Of a stretch of DNA of 6,762 nt, positions 1-6,645 are shown piece after piece. The notes beneath the pieces were generated by a model. The model made no database searches and had not been told where the DNA came from. It saw only the letters and a list, made by a program, of their open reading frames with translations. The stretch spans positions 1 through 6,762 of the forward strand of contig JADYYV010000251.1 in the NCBI GenBank assembly GCA_020853455.1. The letters run 5' to 3'. Every line of letters starts with the position of its first letter. Positions within the stretch are counted from its first letter, which is position 1. Made by a program: the position numbers and the translations under genes. This stretch comes from Alphaproteobacteria bacterium. Lineage in GTDB: Bacteria > Pseudomonadota > Alphaproteobacteria > Micavibrionales > UBA2020.

Positions 1-472
1 ACGGATGGAGAATGTGGTGGAGGTTTGCCAGGACGCGCTGATTCTGCAGCGGCAGGCGCATCCCGATATCGGTTTCGCCTTTATTGCGCCTGCAGGTACG
101 GTTGTGCAGGCGAATTGCGACAGGTCGCAGCTGACGCAGGTCATGACCAATCTTTTACAGAATGCAATTGACTCTATTCACGAACGTCAGGTGGAAACGC
201 CGGGCGACGGCCGCATCAAGATCGTCATCGAACAGCTCGGTTCGAATATTTCAATATCGGTCGAGGATAACGGCACAGGATTACCCGAAAAAGTCAAAAA
301 CCAGCTTCTGGAGCCCTATGTCACGACAAAGAAAAAGGGCTCCGGCCTTGGTCTTGCTATCGTTAAAAAGATTATGGAAGACCACGAAGGAAGTGTGGTA
401 TTGGAAGACAGCCATATTCAGGACGCAAAATCAGGCGCAAAGGCTATCCTTGTATTCCCAAGAGATGTATAA
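1..472 (+). CDS. ntrY: NtrY sensor histidine kinase, C-terminal end (partial, 5' cut)
   Basis: This is the ATP-binding catalytic end of a membrane sensor histidine kinase. The reading frame is open from the window edge (first full codon at base 2) and stops at TAA 470-472, so only about 156 residues remain of a family that usually has over 700. Counting the ATG at base 5 as residue 1, the HATPase_c motifs are in order: N box NLLQNA with Asn53, G1 box DNGTG at 88-92, and G2 box GSGLGLAIV from residue 112. The membrane segments, HAMP, PAS and phospho-accepting His regions are all upstream of the window. Assignment to NtrY rather than NtrB or another kinase rests on the adjacent ntrX 31 bp downstream; the two form a two-component pair linked in relatives to nitrogen and redox control. 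GC of bases 1-480 is about 50% by hand count, lower than in the following genes. The kinase identity is sure; the NtrY name is inferred from context. Confidence 0.9.
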   Translation, partial: RMENVVEVCQDALILQRQAHPDIGFAFIAPAGTVVQANCDRSQLTQVMTNLLQNAIDSIHERQVETPGDGRIKIVIEQLGSNISISVEDNGTGLPEKVKNQLLEPYVTTKKKGSGLGLAIVKKIMEDHEGSVVLEDSHIQDAKSGAKAILVFPRDV

Positions 473-489
473 GTTGTAATAGAGCAACT

Positions 490-495
490 AGGTGG
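490..495 (+). promoter_or_regulatory. Ribosome binding site that fixes the ntrX start
   Basis: AGGTGG lies 8 bases before the ATG at 504. It overlaps the alternative in-frame GTG at 492, so it supports the ATG as the real start. Just upstream, AGTTG (472-476) and CAACT (485-489) could form a small 5-bp stem with an 8-base loop between the ntrY stop and this site. Confidence 0.65.
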
Positions 496-503
496 TAACT
501 ATC

Positions 504-1898
504 ATGCAACAGGCAGACATACTTATTGTTGACGATCAGGAGGACATCCGTTCCCTGATCGAAGGCATTCTGGAGGACGAAGGTTATAAAACCCGTTCCG
601 CCAAGGACAGCCAGACTGCGCAAAAGATGATCGCCGAACGCGAACCCGACCTGATCGTGCTGGATATCTGGCTGGAAAACAGCGAGATGGACGGCATGGA
701 ACTGCTGAAGAAACTCGTCAAGTCCAACCCCGGCCTGCCGGTCATCATGATCAGCGGCCACGGCAACATCGAAACCGCCGTTTCCGCGATCCAGATGGGC
801 GCGTATGACTTCATCGAAAAACCGTTCAAGGCGGACAAGCTGCTGGTTCTCTCGGGCCGCGCGCTTGAAACCTCGCGCCTGAAACGCGAAAACGCCGAAC
901 TGCGCCTGAAGGCACTTGGCAACGTGTCGGAACTGCACGGGCATTCCCAGCTGATCCAGCAGGTATGCCAGGGCATCGAGCGCGTCGCGCCGACAAATTC
1001 CCGCGTTCTTATCACCGGCGAACCCGGCACTGGCAAAAGTGTTGCCGCCCGCATGATCCATACGATGTCGAAACGCGCCGACAAAAACTACGTCGTGCTG
1101 AACTGCGCGATTTTGTCGTCCGACCGCATCGAACAGGAATTATTCGGATCGGAAGGCAGCGGCGGCCGCCGCGAAGGCGTGCTGGAAATGGCGCATAACG
1201 GCACGCTGGTGCTGGACGAAATCGCCGACATGCCGCTCGAGACTCAAGCCAAGATCGTGCGCGTGCTGCAGGACCAGAGCTTCACCCGCATGGGCGGCTC
1301 GGAAAAGATCGAGGTCGATATCCGCGTCGTCGCATCGACCAACCAGAACCTTGCCGACCTGATGGCGCAGGGCAAATTCCGCCAGGATTTGTACTACCGC
1401 CTGAACGTCGTGCCGATTGAAATTCCGGCGCTGCAGGAGCGTCTCGAGGATATTCCGCTGCTGGCGCAATTCTTCATGGATATCGCGGCGAAAACCGCGA
1501 ACGTGCCACCGCGCAAATTTGCGGATGACGCGATGGCGCTGATGCAGGCCTATGACTGGCCGGGCAACGTGCGCCAGCTGCGCAACGTCATCGAATGGCT
1601 GCTGATCATGGCGCCCGGACCGTCGCAGGTTGCTATCACCGCCGATATGCTGCCGCCGGACCTGAAACTACAGGCGGTCGAAATGATCCGCGGCCGCGAA
1701 GGGGTGGAATTGATGTCCAAACCGCTTCGCGAGGCGCGCGAGATTTTCGAACGTGAATACCTCCTCTCGCAAGTCAACCGCTTCGGCGGCAACATCTCCA
1801 AAACCGCCGGTTTCATCGGCATGGAACGCTCCGCGCTCCATCGCAAGCTCAAATCGCTTGGCATCCAGGCCAACGACAAGGAACGGGCAGAAGGCTAA
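504..1898 (+). CDS. ntrX: NtrX response regulator (receiver – AAA+ – Fis HTH)
   Basis: Cytoplasmic DNA-binding response regulator, partner of NtrY, 464 residues. I chose ATG 504 over the in-frame GTG 492 because AGGTGG lies 8 bases before it and the protein then begins MQQADILIVDD, as is normal for the family. The receiver domain spans about 6-120: acidic pair D10/D11, phospho-accepting D54, S84 and K106. The AAA+ domain spans about 145-385: Walker A GEPGTGKS (172-179), Walker B ending D238-E239, and probable arginine fingers R293 and R299 in FRQDLYYRLN. The Fis-type helix-turn-helix is at about 428-454 (GGNISKTAGFIGMERSALHR). The GAFTGA loop that touches sigma-54 is missing: ELFG (212-215) is followed by a short SEGSGGRREGVLE. 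That is known for NtrX of several Alphaproteobacteria and implies action without sigma-54. It ends 5 bp before trkA and is probably co-transcribed with ntrY and trkA. Confidence 0.95.
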   Translation: MQQADILIVDDQEDIRSLIEGILEDEGYKTRSAKDSQTAQKMIAEREPDLIVLDIWLENSEMDGMELLKKLVKSNPGLPVIMISGHGNIETAVSAIQMGAYDFIEKPFKADKLLVLSGRALETSRLKRENAELRLKALGNVSELHGHSQLIQQVCQGIERVAPTNSRVLITGEPGTGKSVAARMIHTMSKRADKNYVVLNCAILSSDRIEQELFGSEGSGGRREGVLEMAHNGTLVLDEIADMPLETQAKIVRVLQDQSFTRMGGSEKIEVDIRVVASTNQNLADLMAQGKFRQDLYYRLNVVPIEIPALQERLEDIPLLAQFFMDIAAKTANVPPRKFADDAMALMQAYDWPGNVRQLRNVIEWLLIMAPGPSQVAITADMLPPDLKLQAVEMIRGREGVELMSKPLREAREIFEREYLLSQVNRFGGNISKTAGFIGMERSALHRKLKSLGIQANDKERAEG

Positions 1899-1903
1899 AT
1901 CAA

Positions 1904-3280
1904 ATGAAAGTCGTTATCTGCGGCGCAGGCCAGGTGGGAACATCCATCGCGGCCTATCTGGCGGAGGAGGGGAACAACGTATCCCTGATTGACCGCAGCC
2001 CCGAACTCATTGCCGACGTGAACGAGAACCTCGACGTCACCGGCATCGTCGGCCACGCCTCCAGCCCCGATGTGCTGGATCAGGCGGGCACGGCCGATGC
2101 CGAAATGCTGATCGCCGCGACTTATTCCGACGAAGTGAACATGGTGGCATGCCAGGTCGCCCATTCGCTGTTCCGCGTGCCGATGAAGATCGCGCGTATC
2201 CGCGCCGGCGCATACCTGAACCCGCAATGGTCGAACCTGTACAGCCGCGACCATCTTCCGATCGACGTCGTGATTTCGCCGGAAGTGGAGGTGGCGCGCT
2301 CCATCGCCAACCGCCTGCGCGTGCCGGGCGCGTTCAACATTATCCCGATGGCAGACGGCCTTGTGCAGCTTGTCAGCGTGATCTGCAAGGAAAACTGCCC
2401 GCTGGTGCATACGCCGCTGAAGCACCTGACATCGCTGTTTCCCGACCTGACGATCGAAATTGTCGCGATTATCCGCGGGCAGCAGCAGATCATCCCGTCC
2501 GGCGATGACGAGATTTTGCCCGGCGATGAAGTTTATTTCGTGTCCTCGACCCAGCATTTGTCACGCTCGATGGCAGCATTCGGCTACGAAGACCAGCAGG
2601 CGCGCCGCGTACTGATCGTGGGCGCAGGCAAAATCGGCACGCTGCTGGCGACCGAACTGGGCAACAGCCGCAAGGATATTTCCGTTCGCCTGATCGATGC
2701 TGATTTCGACAAGGCACATACAGCATCGGACGCGCTGCCCGGCGTAACCGTCATCAATGGCAACGGGCTTTCTAAAGAAATTCTGGAAGAAGCCAATATT
2801 CGCGAAACGGAAGCCCTGATCGCGGTCATGAATCATGACGAAAGCAATATCCTTGCCTCGATGCTGGCAAAGCAGCATGGCTGCGAGCGCGCGATTACGC
2901 TCATCAACAATCCGGCGTTTACATCACTCGTCACCAGCCTTGGCGTGGATGCGATTGTCAACCCGCGCGCAATTACGGTTTCGACGATTCTGCAGCATGT
3001 TCGCCGTGGCCGCATCAAGGCGGCTCACAGCTTGCGCGACGGTTTCGCCGAAATTCTGGAGGTCGAAGCGCTTGATACCTCCGCCATCGTCAATATTCCT
3101 ATCCGCGAGATCAAGCGCCCGAAAAACATGATTTTCGGCCTTATCGTGCGCGGAAAGTCGATCATCACGCCCCGCGCAGATACCGTCATCAAGCCCGATG
3201 ACCGCGTCATTATCCTGGCCGCGCATGACCAGGTGAAGCGCGTGGAGCAGATGTTCGCCGTCCGTCCGGAGTATTTCTAA
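1904..3280 (+). CDS. trkA: Trk potassium uptake regulatory protein TrkA
   Basis: Cytoplasmic NAD(H)-binding subunit that gates Trk/Ktr potassium channels, 458 residues, the full length of the double-RCK TrkA family. It contains two tandem RCK units. The first Rossmann half begins at residue 1 with GAGQVG (7-12) and the ribose-binding acidic residue D30. The second begins near residue 235 with GAGKIG (240-245) and D265. Each is followed by a TrkA_C domain (about 140-225 and 370-455). No membrane segment is present; the pore subunit TrkH/TrkG is not in this window. AGAAGG (1889-1894), inside the end of ntrX, sits 9 bases before the ATG. The gene starts 5 bp after the ntrX stop and its TAA directly abuts the next ATG, so co-translation along one mRNA is likely. 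Position after ntrX is a known alphaproteobacterial arrangement. Nothing in the sequence looks damaged. Confidence 0.95.
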   Translation: MKVVICGAGQVGTSIAAYLAEEGNNVSLIDRSPELIADVNENLDVTGIVGHASSPDVLDQAGTADAEMLIAATYSDEVNMVACQVAHSLFRVPMKIARIRAGAYLNPQWSNLYSRDHLPIDVVISPEVEVARSIANRLRVPGAFNIIPMADGLVQLVSVICKENCPLVHTPLKHLTSLFPDLTIEIVAIIRGQQQIIPSGDDEILPGDEVYFVSSTQHLSRSMAAFGYEDQQARRVLIVGAGKIGTLLATELGNSRKDISVRLIDADFDKAHTASDALPGVTVINGNGLSKEILEEANIRETEALIAVMNHDESNILASMLAKQHGCERAITLINNPAFTSLVTSLGVDAIVNPRAITVSTILQHVRRGRIKAAHSLRDGFAEILEVEALDTSAIVNIPIREIKRPKNMIFGLIVRGKSIITPRADTVIKPDDRVIILAAHDQVKRVEQMFAVRPEYF

Positions 3281-4165
3281 ATGCCGCGTATCGCCTATGT
3301 TTCCGGCCGTTACATTCCGCATGCCGATGCCGGCGTGCATATCGAAGATCGCGGTTTCCAGTTTGCCGACAGCGTTTATGAAGTCGTCGCGCTTGTGAAC
3401 GGGCGTCTTTGCGATGAAGTCGGCCACCTTGATCGCCTTGTGCGCTCGCTCGGAGAACTCCGCATCAAGATGCCGATGCCGCGTAAATCGATGGAAATCG
3501 TCTTGCGCGAAATGGTGCGCCGTAACCGCATCAAAAATGGCATGATTTACATGCAGGTCACGCGCGGCGTCGCGCCCCGCGACTTCGTGTTCCCGAAGAA
3601 ATCAGACACCACGCTGGTCAGGACGATGTATCCGGCGAAATACGATATTCCGGCGCGAAAGGCGGCGGTCAAGAAGGTCATCACGGTTCCCGACATCCGC
3701 TGGAAACGCCGCGACATCAAAACGACCGCGTTGATCGGACAGGTACTTGCAAAACAGGCCGCTGCCGACAAAGGCGCGTATGAAGCATGGATGGTCGATG
3801 ACGACGGTTTTGTGACCGAGGGATCTTCCAGCAACGCATGGATCATCGACAAGAACCGCAACCTGATCACCCGCGCGACCGCCAATAACAGCATCCTGAA
3901 AGGCGTGACGCGCAGCGCGTTGCAGGCCTTGTGCAAAAAAGAAAAGATAAAGATCGTCGAGCGCAAGTTCACGGTTGCCGAAGCGTACAAGGCGCAGGAA
4001 GCGTTTTGCTCCTCCGCTGTCGCGCTGATCGCCCCGGTCGTGCAGATCGACGGCAAGCAGATCGGCAACGGGCAGGCGGGCGAGATCACCTGCAAGCTGC
4101 TGGACCTTTACATGGAAGACGCCACGAAAAATGGCGGCAAGCAGGAACGCTGGAACCCCGCATGA
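3281..4165 (+). CDS. dat: D-amino-acid transaminase-like PLP enzyme (fold type IV)
   Basis: Pyridoxal-phosphate aminotransferase of the class IV family, 294 residues, near the family's ~280-290. Known members swap the amino group between D-alanine and 2-oxoglutarate, giving D-glutamate for peptidoglycan. Visible features: RGFQFADSVYEVV with Y33; HLDRL with R52 (PLP phosphate contact); QVTRGVAPR with R100; the catalytic Schiff-base lysine K147 in RRDIKTT; and TEGSSSN with E180, which holds the PLP pyridine nitrogen. Relative to the Bacillus YM-1 enzyme (Y31, R50, R98, H100, K145 from memory) the offset is +2, so H100 corresponds to F102 (PRDF), a change in the carboxylate-binding trio. This could shift substrate choice, so a related class IV transaminase specificity (branched-chain) is possible though less likely. 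Its ATG directly follows the trkA stop; GGAG at 3268-3271 lies 9 bases upstream. Its end overlaps the next gene by 4 bases. Confidence 0.85.
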   Translation: MPRIAYVSGRYIPHADAGVHIEDRGFQFADSVYEVVALVNGRLCDEVGHLDRLVRSLGELRIKMPMPRKSMEIVLREMVRRNRIKNGMIYMQVTRGVAPRDFVFPKKSDTTLVRTMYPAKYDIPARKAAVKKVITVPDIRWKRRDIKTTALIGQVLAKQAAADKGAYEAWMVDDDGFVTEGSSSNAWIIDKNRNLITRATANNSILKGVTRSALQALCKKEKIKIVERKFTVAEAYKAQEAFCSSAVALIAPVVQIDGKQIGNGQAGEITCKLLDLYMEDATKNGGKQERWNPA

Positions 4166-4839
4166 CCGAACTCGTCAAACCCCGCGCCATCATTTTCGAC
4201 TGGGACGATACCATCGTCGATAACTGGCATACTGCTTTCAAGGCGCTGAACACCGCGCTTGTGCATATGGGCGCTGAGGCGTGGTCGGAAGACGAAGCGC
4301 GCCGCCGCTCCGGCCCCTCCGCCCGCGACCTGTTCACCAGCCTGTTCGGTGCCGACCGCTGGCAGGAAGCGGACAAGGTTTATTACGACACCTTCTGCGC
4401 CATCGTGTTCGACAACGTAACACAGCACGACAACGCCGAAAATTTGCTGCAAATGCTTCATGATAACGGCATTGAAATGGGCGTCGTCAGCAACAAACGC
4501 AACCCGCTGCTGCGTCAGGAAATCACGCATCTGGGCTTCGACAAATTCTTTAAAGAGATTTTGGGAGCAGGGGAGGCATCCGCCGATAAACCCAATCCCG
4601 CGCCGCTGCTGCTGGCATTGGAACGCATGGGGATCGAGCCCGGCCCCGATGTCTGGTATCTGGGCGACAGCCATACCGACATGATGTGCGCGCTGGCCGC
4701 GGGATGCACGCCGATCCTGATCGAAACGAAACCACCGCCCGAAGATCTGCTGATCAAAAACCCGCCTGCGCGCCGTTTCCGCCAGCATAGTGACCTTATG
4801 GAATACGTGCGCGGCTATTTTGGCGGCCCGCGCCCGTAA
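4162..4839 (+). CDS. HAD-superfamily phosphatase, phosphoglycolate phosphatase-like
   Basis: Soluble haloacid-dehalogenase-fold hydrolase of 225 residues, the usual size of Gph-type phosphatases. Motif I is FDWDDT with nucleophile D13 and acid/base D15; position 16 is Asp where the family usually has Gly. A helical type-C1 cap appears to fill about residues 20-90. Motif II is S110 in VVSNKR, motif III is K143 in ADKPNP, and motif IV is GDSHTD with D169 and D173, which bind Mg2+. All catalytic residues are present, so the enzyme should be active; the substrate cannot be read from sequence (phosphoglycolate, a sugar phosphate or a nucleotide are options). The frame is open back to 3931, but ATG 4162 is chosen because it overlaps the transaminase stop as ATGA and places motif I at the normal N-terminal position. 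The overlap implies translational coupling, as only a weak GGA (4152-4154) precedes it. Family is sure; exact role is not. Confidence 0.87.
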   Translation: MTELVKPRAIIFDWDDTIVDNWHTAFKALNTALVHMGAEAWSEDEARRRSGPSARDLFTSLFGADRWQEADKVYYDTFCAIVFDNVTQHDNAENLLQMLHDNGIEMGVVSNKRNPLLRQEITHLGFDKFFKEILGAGEASADKPNPAPLLLALERMGIEPGPDVWYLGDSHTDMMCALAAGCTPILIETKPPPEDLLIKNPPARRFRQHSDLMEYVRGYFGGPRP

Positions 4840-4953
4840 CGGCATTAATTTCACTTGTGAAGCCCCTGATTCGCCTATAGATTTTTAAGAGGTGGCATAG
4901 ATCAAGTGCCCTTTAAAAAACGATCTATTTAGAAGCCGAGGGAATAATAAAAA
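4840..4953 (+). promoter_or_regulatory. AT-rich hfq leader with candidate promoter and repeats
   Basis: This 114-bp gap is the largest between genes. A weak sigma-70-like pair is TTGTGA (4855-4860) and TAGATT (4878-4883) with a 17-bp spacer, each matching 4 of 6 consensus bases; TATAGA at 4876-4881 is an alternative -10. ATAGAT occurs at 4877-4882 and 4897-4902, 20 bp apart, and ATAGATC (4897-4903) is an inverted repeat of GATCTAT (4922-4928), able to form a 7-bp stem with an 18-base loop in RNA. No clear terminator for the upstream operon is visible, so read-through into hfq is possible. That hfq has its own promoter is inferred from gap size, not proven. Confidence 0.35.
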
Positions 4954-4954
4954 A
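4938..4954 (+). promoter_or_regulatory. hfq ribosome binding site with A-rich, ARN-type tract
   Basis: GAGGGA (4938-4943) is the Shine-Dalgarno sequence, 10 bases before the hfq ATG. Between them, AAT AAT AAA AAA (4943-4954) gives four successive A-R-N triplets, the kind of sequence that the distal face of E. coli Hfq binds. Hfq bound here would cover the start codon, so this is a possible self-repression site. The ribosome site is clear; self-binding is inference. Confidence 0.5.
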
Positions 4955-5226
4955 TGTCGGACAAAAGCCAGAACCTTCAGGACAAGTTCCTCAATAAAAT
5001 CCGCAAAGAAAAAATGTCCGTCACCGTATTTTTGGTGAACGGCGTCAAGCTGCAGGGCATTATCACCTGGTTCGACAATTTTTCGATGCTCCTGCGCCGC
5101 GATTCACACTCGCAGCTGATTTACAAGCACGCGATCTCCACCATCATGCCCGCATCGCCCGTTCGCCTGAACGACGAAGACGGCGCGGAAGTGGAAGCGG
5201 GCGACAACTCAGCCAGCCACGCCTGA
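4954..5226 (+). CDS. hfq: RNA chaperone Hfq
   Basis: Sm-like RNA chaperone that forms a hexameric ring, pairs small RNAs with target mRNAs and affects mRNA stability; 90 residues, typical for Alphaproteobacteria. The N-terminal NLQDKFLNKIRKEK (7-20) holds proximal-face Q9, D10 and F12 and the basic rim R17/K18/K20. Sm1 runs about 22-50 with LVNGVKLQG (27-35) and F40-D41; Sm2 carries the hallmark YKHAIST (57-63) that lines the proximal U-binding pore. The tail after residue 66 is short, disordered and acidic (NDEDGAEVEAGD), like the acidic tip thought to help release RNA. F26 stands where E. coli has distal-face Y25, a conservative change. It lies 14 bp before hflX, the widely conserved pair, so the two are probably co-transcribed. 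Confidence 0.98.
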   Translation: MSDKSQNLQDKFLNKIRKEKMSVTVFLVNGVKLQGIITWFDNFSMLLRRDSHSQLIYKHAISTIMPASPVRLNDEDGAEVEAGDNSASHA

Positions 5227-5240
5227 CCTAAAAGAGCCCC

Positions 5241-6605
5241 ATGAGCCAAAAAGTCATCGTTATTCACCCCGAGCTGTCATCGCATAAAGGGGCGGATGGA
5301 AACGTGCGCATCCATGCGCGTATTCCCGAAGCATCGCTGGAGGAGGCTGTCGGCCTTGCCCGCGCCATCAACCTCGAGGTTGTGCATCAGGAAATCGTCA
5401 AGCTGCCGCGCATCACGCCCGCGACCATCATCGGCAAGGGCACGGTCGAGCGCATCAAGGGTGTTGCGAAAGAGCTGGAAGCGAAGCTGATCTTCGTCTA
5501 TTACGCGCTCAGCCCCGTGCAGCAGCGTAACCTTGAAAAGGCTTGGGACGCGAAAGTCATCGACCGCACCGGGTTGATTTTAGAAATCTTCGGCGCACGC
5601 GCGCGCACCAAGGAAGGGCAGCTGCAGGTCGAGCTTGCCGCGCTCAGTTTCCAGCGCTCGCGCCTTGTCCGGTCGTGGACCCACCTTGAGCGCCAGCGCG
5701 GCGGTTTCGGCTTCATGGGCGGCCCCGGTGAAACGCAGATCGAAACCGACCGCCGCCTGATCGACGAACGTGTGCGCCGCCTGAAGGAAGATTTGGAAAG
5801 CGTGCGCGCCAACCGCAAGCTGCAGCGTGAATCGCGCAAGCGCGAACCCTATCCCATCGTCGCCATCGTCGGCTATACCAACGCGGGTAAATCGACGCTC
5901 TTTAACCGCCTGACGGGCTCCGAAGTGTTCGTCAAGGATCTGTTGTTCGCAACGCTCGACACCACCATGCGCGGACTTGAGCTGCCGTCGGGCAAGCAGG
6001 CCATTTTGTCGGATACCGTCGGTTTCATTTCCGAACTGCCGACCCAGCTGGTCGCCGCTTTCCGTGCGACGCTGGAGGAAGTGGCGGAGGCGACTGTCAT
6101 TCTGCACGTGCGCGATATCGGGCAGGAAAATACCGAAGCCGAGCGCGAAGACGTGCTGAGCATCCTGCGCAGCCTTGATATCGACGCCGAACACGACCCG
6201 CGCGTGATCGAAGTGTTGAACAAGATCGACAGCCTGCCGGAAGAAGACCATCTGGAGCTGGTGCGCCGCACGAAGCGTCAGGACAGCCGGATTGTGGCCG
6301 TGTCCGCGATGAGCGGCGAGGGCATCGACACGCTGCTGGGCATGATCGACGACAAACTTGGCGAAAACCGTGAAGTGCTGACAGCGCATATCGATATCGC
6401 CGACGGCAAGGCGATTGCCTGGCTGTATCGCCGCGGGCAGGTCGTGGGCCGCAAGGACACGCAGAAACATGCGCAAGTCACCGTCAGCCTCGAACCCGAG
6501 GATATCGAACGCTTCAATGCGCAGTTCGGCTATAAACTCACCGAACCGAAAATGTCAGAGAAAAAATCGGACAAGAAAAAGCCCCGACCGCGTAAGAAGG
6601 CATAA
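5241..6605 (+). CDS. hflX: GTPase HflX, ribosome-splitting factor
   Basis: Translational GTPase of the Obg-HflX group that binds the 50S subunit and splits stalled 70S ribosomes, for example after heat stress; 454 residues, normal length. The N-terminal HflX domain (about 1-200) includes the glycine-rich linker GGFGFMGGPGETQIETDRR, a family hallmark, followed by a charged coiled-coil-like helix. The G domain has G1 GYTNAGKST (211-219), TLDTT as the switch I (G2) region, G3 DTVGF (258-262), G4 NKID (327-330) and G5 SA (355-356). A short C-terminal domain follows and ends in a basic, probably disordered tail (EKKSDKKKPRPRKKA) that may contact rRNA. The start is preceded by AAGAG (5232-5236), only 4 bases from the ATG, so translation may depend partly on coupling with hfq 14 bp upstream. 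The last codons are part of a terminator hairpin. No sign of damage or transfer. Confidence 0.97.
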   Translation: MSQKVIVIHPELSSHKGADGNVRIHARIPEASLEEAVGLARAINLEVVHQEIVKLPRITPATIIGKGTVERIKGVAKELEAKLIFVYYALSPVQQRNLEKAWDAKVIDRTGLILEIFGARARTKEGQLQVELAALSFQRSRLVRSWTHLERQRGGFGFMGGPGETQIETDRRLIDERVRRLKEDLESVRANRKLQRESRKREPYPIVAIVGYTNAGKSTLFNRLTGSEVFVKDLLFATLDTTMRGLELPSGKQAILSDTVGFISELPTQLVAAFRATLEEVAEATVILHVRDIGQENTEAEREDVLSILRSLDIDAEHDPRVIEVLNKIDSLPEEDHLELVRRTKRQDSRIVAVSAMSGEGIDTLLGMIDDKLGENREVLTAHIDIADGKAIAWLYRRGQVVGRKDTQKHAQVTVSLEPEDIERFNAQFGYKLTEPKMSEKKSDKKKPRPRKKA

Positions 6606-6627
6606 TACCTTCAGCTGGCCGGGGCTT
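6576..6627. terminator. Bidirectional hairpin terminator overlapping the hflX end
   Basis: AAGCCCCG (6579-6586) pairs with CGGGGCTT (6620-6627). Two further pairs lie beyond one A·C mismatch on the plus strand; on the minus strand that mismatch becomes a G·U wobble, giving an 11-bp stem. An inner 5-bp stem, GAAGG (6596-6600) with CCTTC (6608-6612), places the hflX stop codon region in its 7-base loop. On the minus strand the stem is followed by a U run (complement of A 6576-6580), the classic intrinsic terminator form. It begins 18 bases after the convergent gene's stop. On the plus strand only a T-rich GATTTCTT follows, so termination of hflX there is probably weaker. Confidence 0.75.
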
Positions 6628-6645
6628 GATTTCTTCGTCTAAAGC

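Noticed and set aside
472..489. AGTTG/CAACT stem between ntrY and ntrX as an attenuator or regulator
   Set aside because: Only 5 bp with an 8-base loop, and no T run; too weak to call without conservation data.
492..503. GTG at 492 as the ntrX start
   Set aside because: The Shine-Dalgarno AGGTGG overlaps it and is well spaced for ATG 504; family members start close to the ILIVDD strand.
444..1061. Long minus-strand open frames opposite ntrX, and similar ones opposite trkA, the HAD gene and hflX
   Set aside because: They lie antisense to genes with clear family motifs, have no recognisable domains, and arise from the high-GC codon pattern.
3931..4161. N-terminal extension of the HAD protein back to 3931
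   Set aside because: It would overlap the transaminase by over 200 bases in another frame, has no domain sense, and motif I is expected near the N-terminus as given by ATG 4162.
4809..4833. GCGCGG/CCGCGC hairpin at the end of the HAD gene as a terminator
   Set aside because: The 6-bp stem lies inside the coding end and has no T run after it; chance pairing is likely in GC-rich sequence.
4894..4909. Possible sigma-54 promoter (GG…GC) before hfq
   Set aside because: The GG and GC are separated by 12 bases rather than the required 10, and the flanking consensus is poor.
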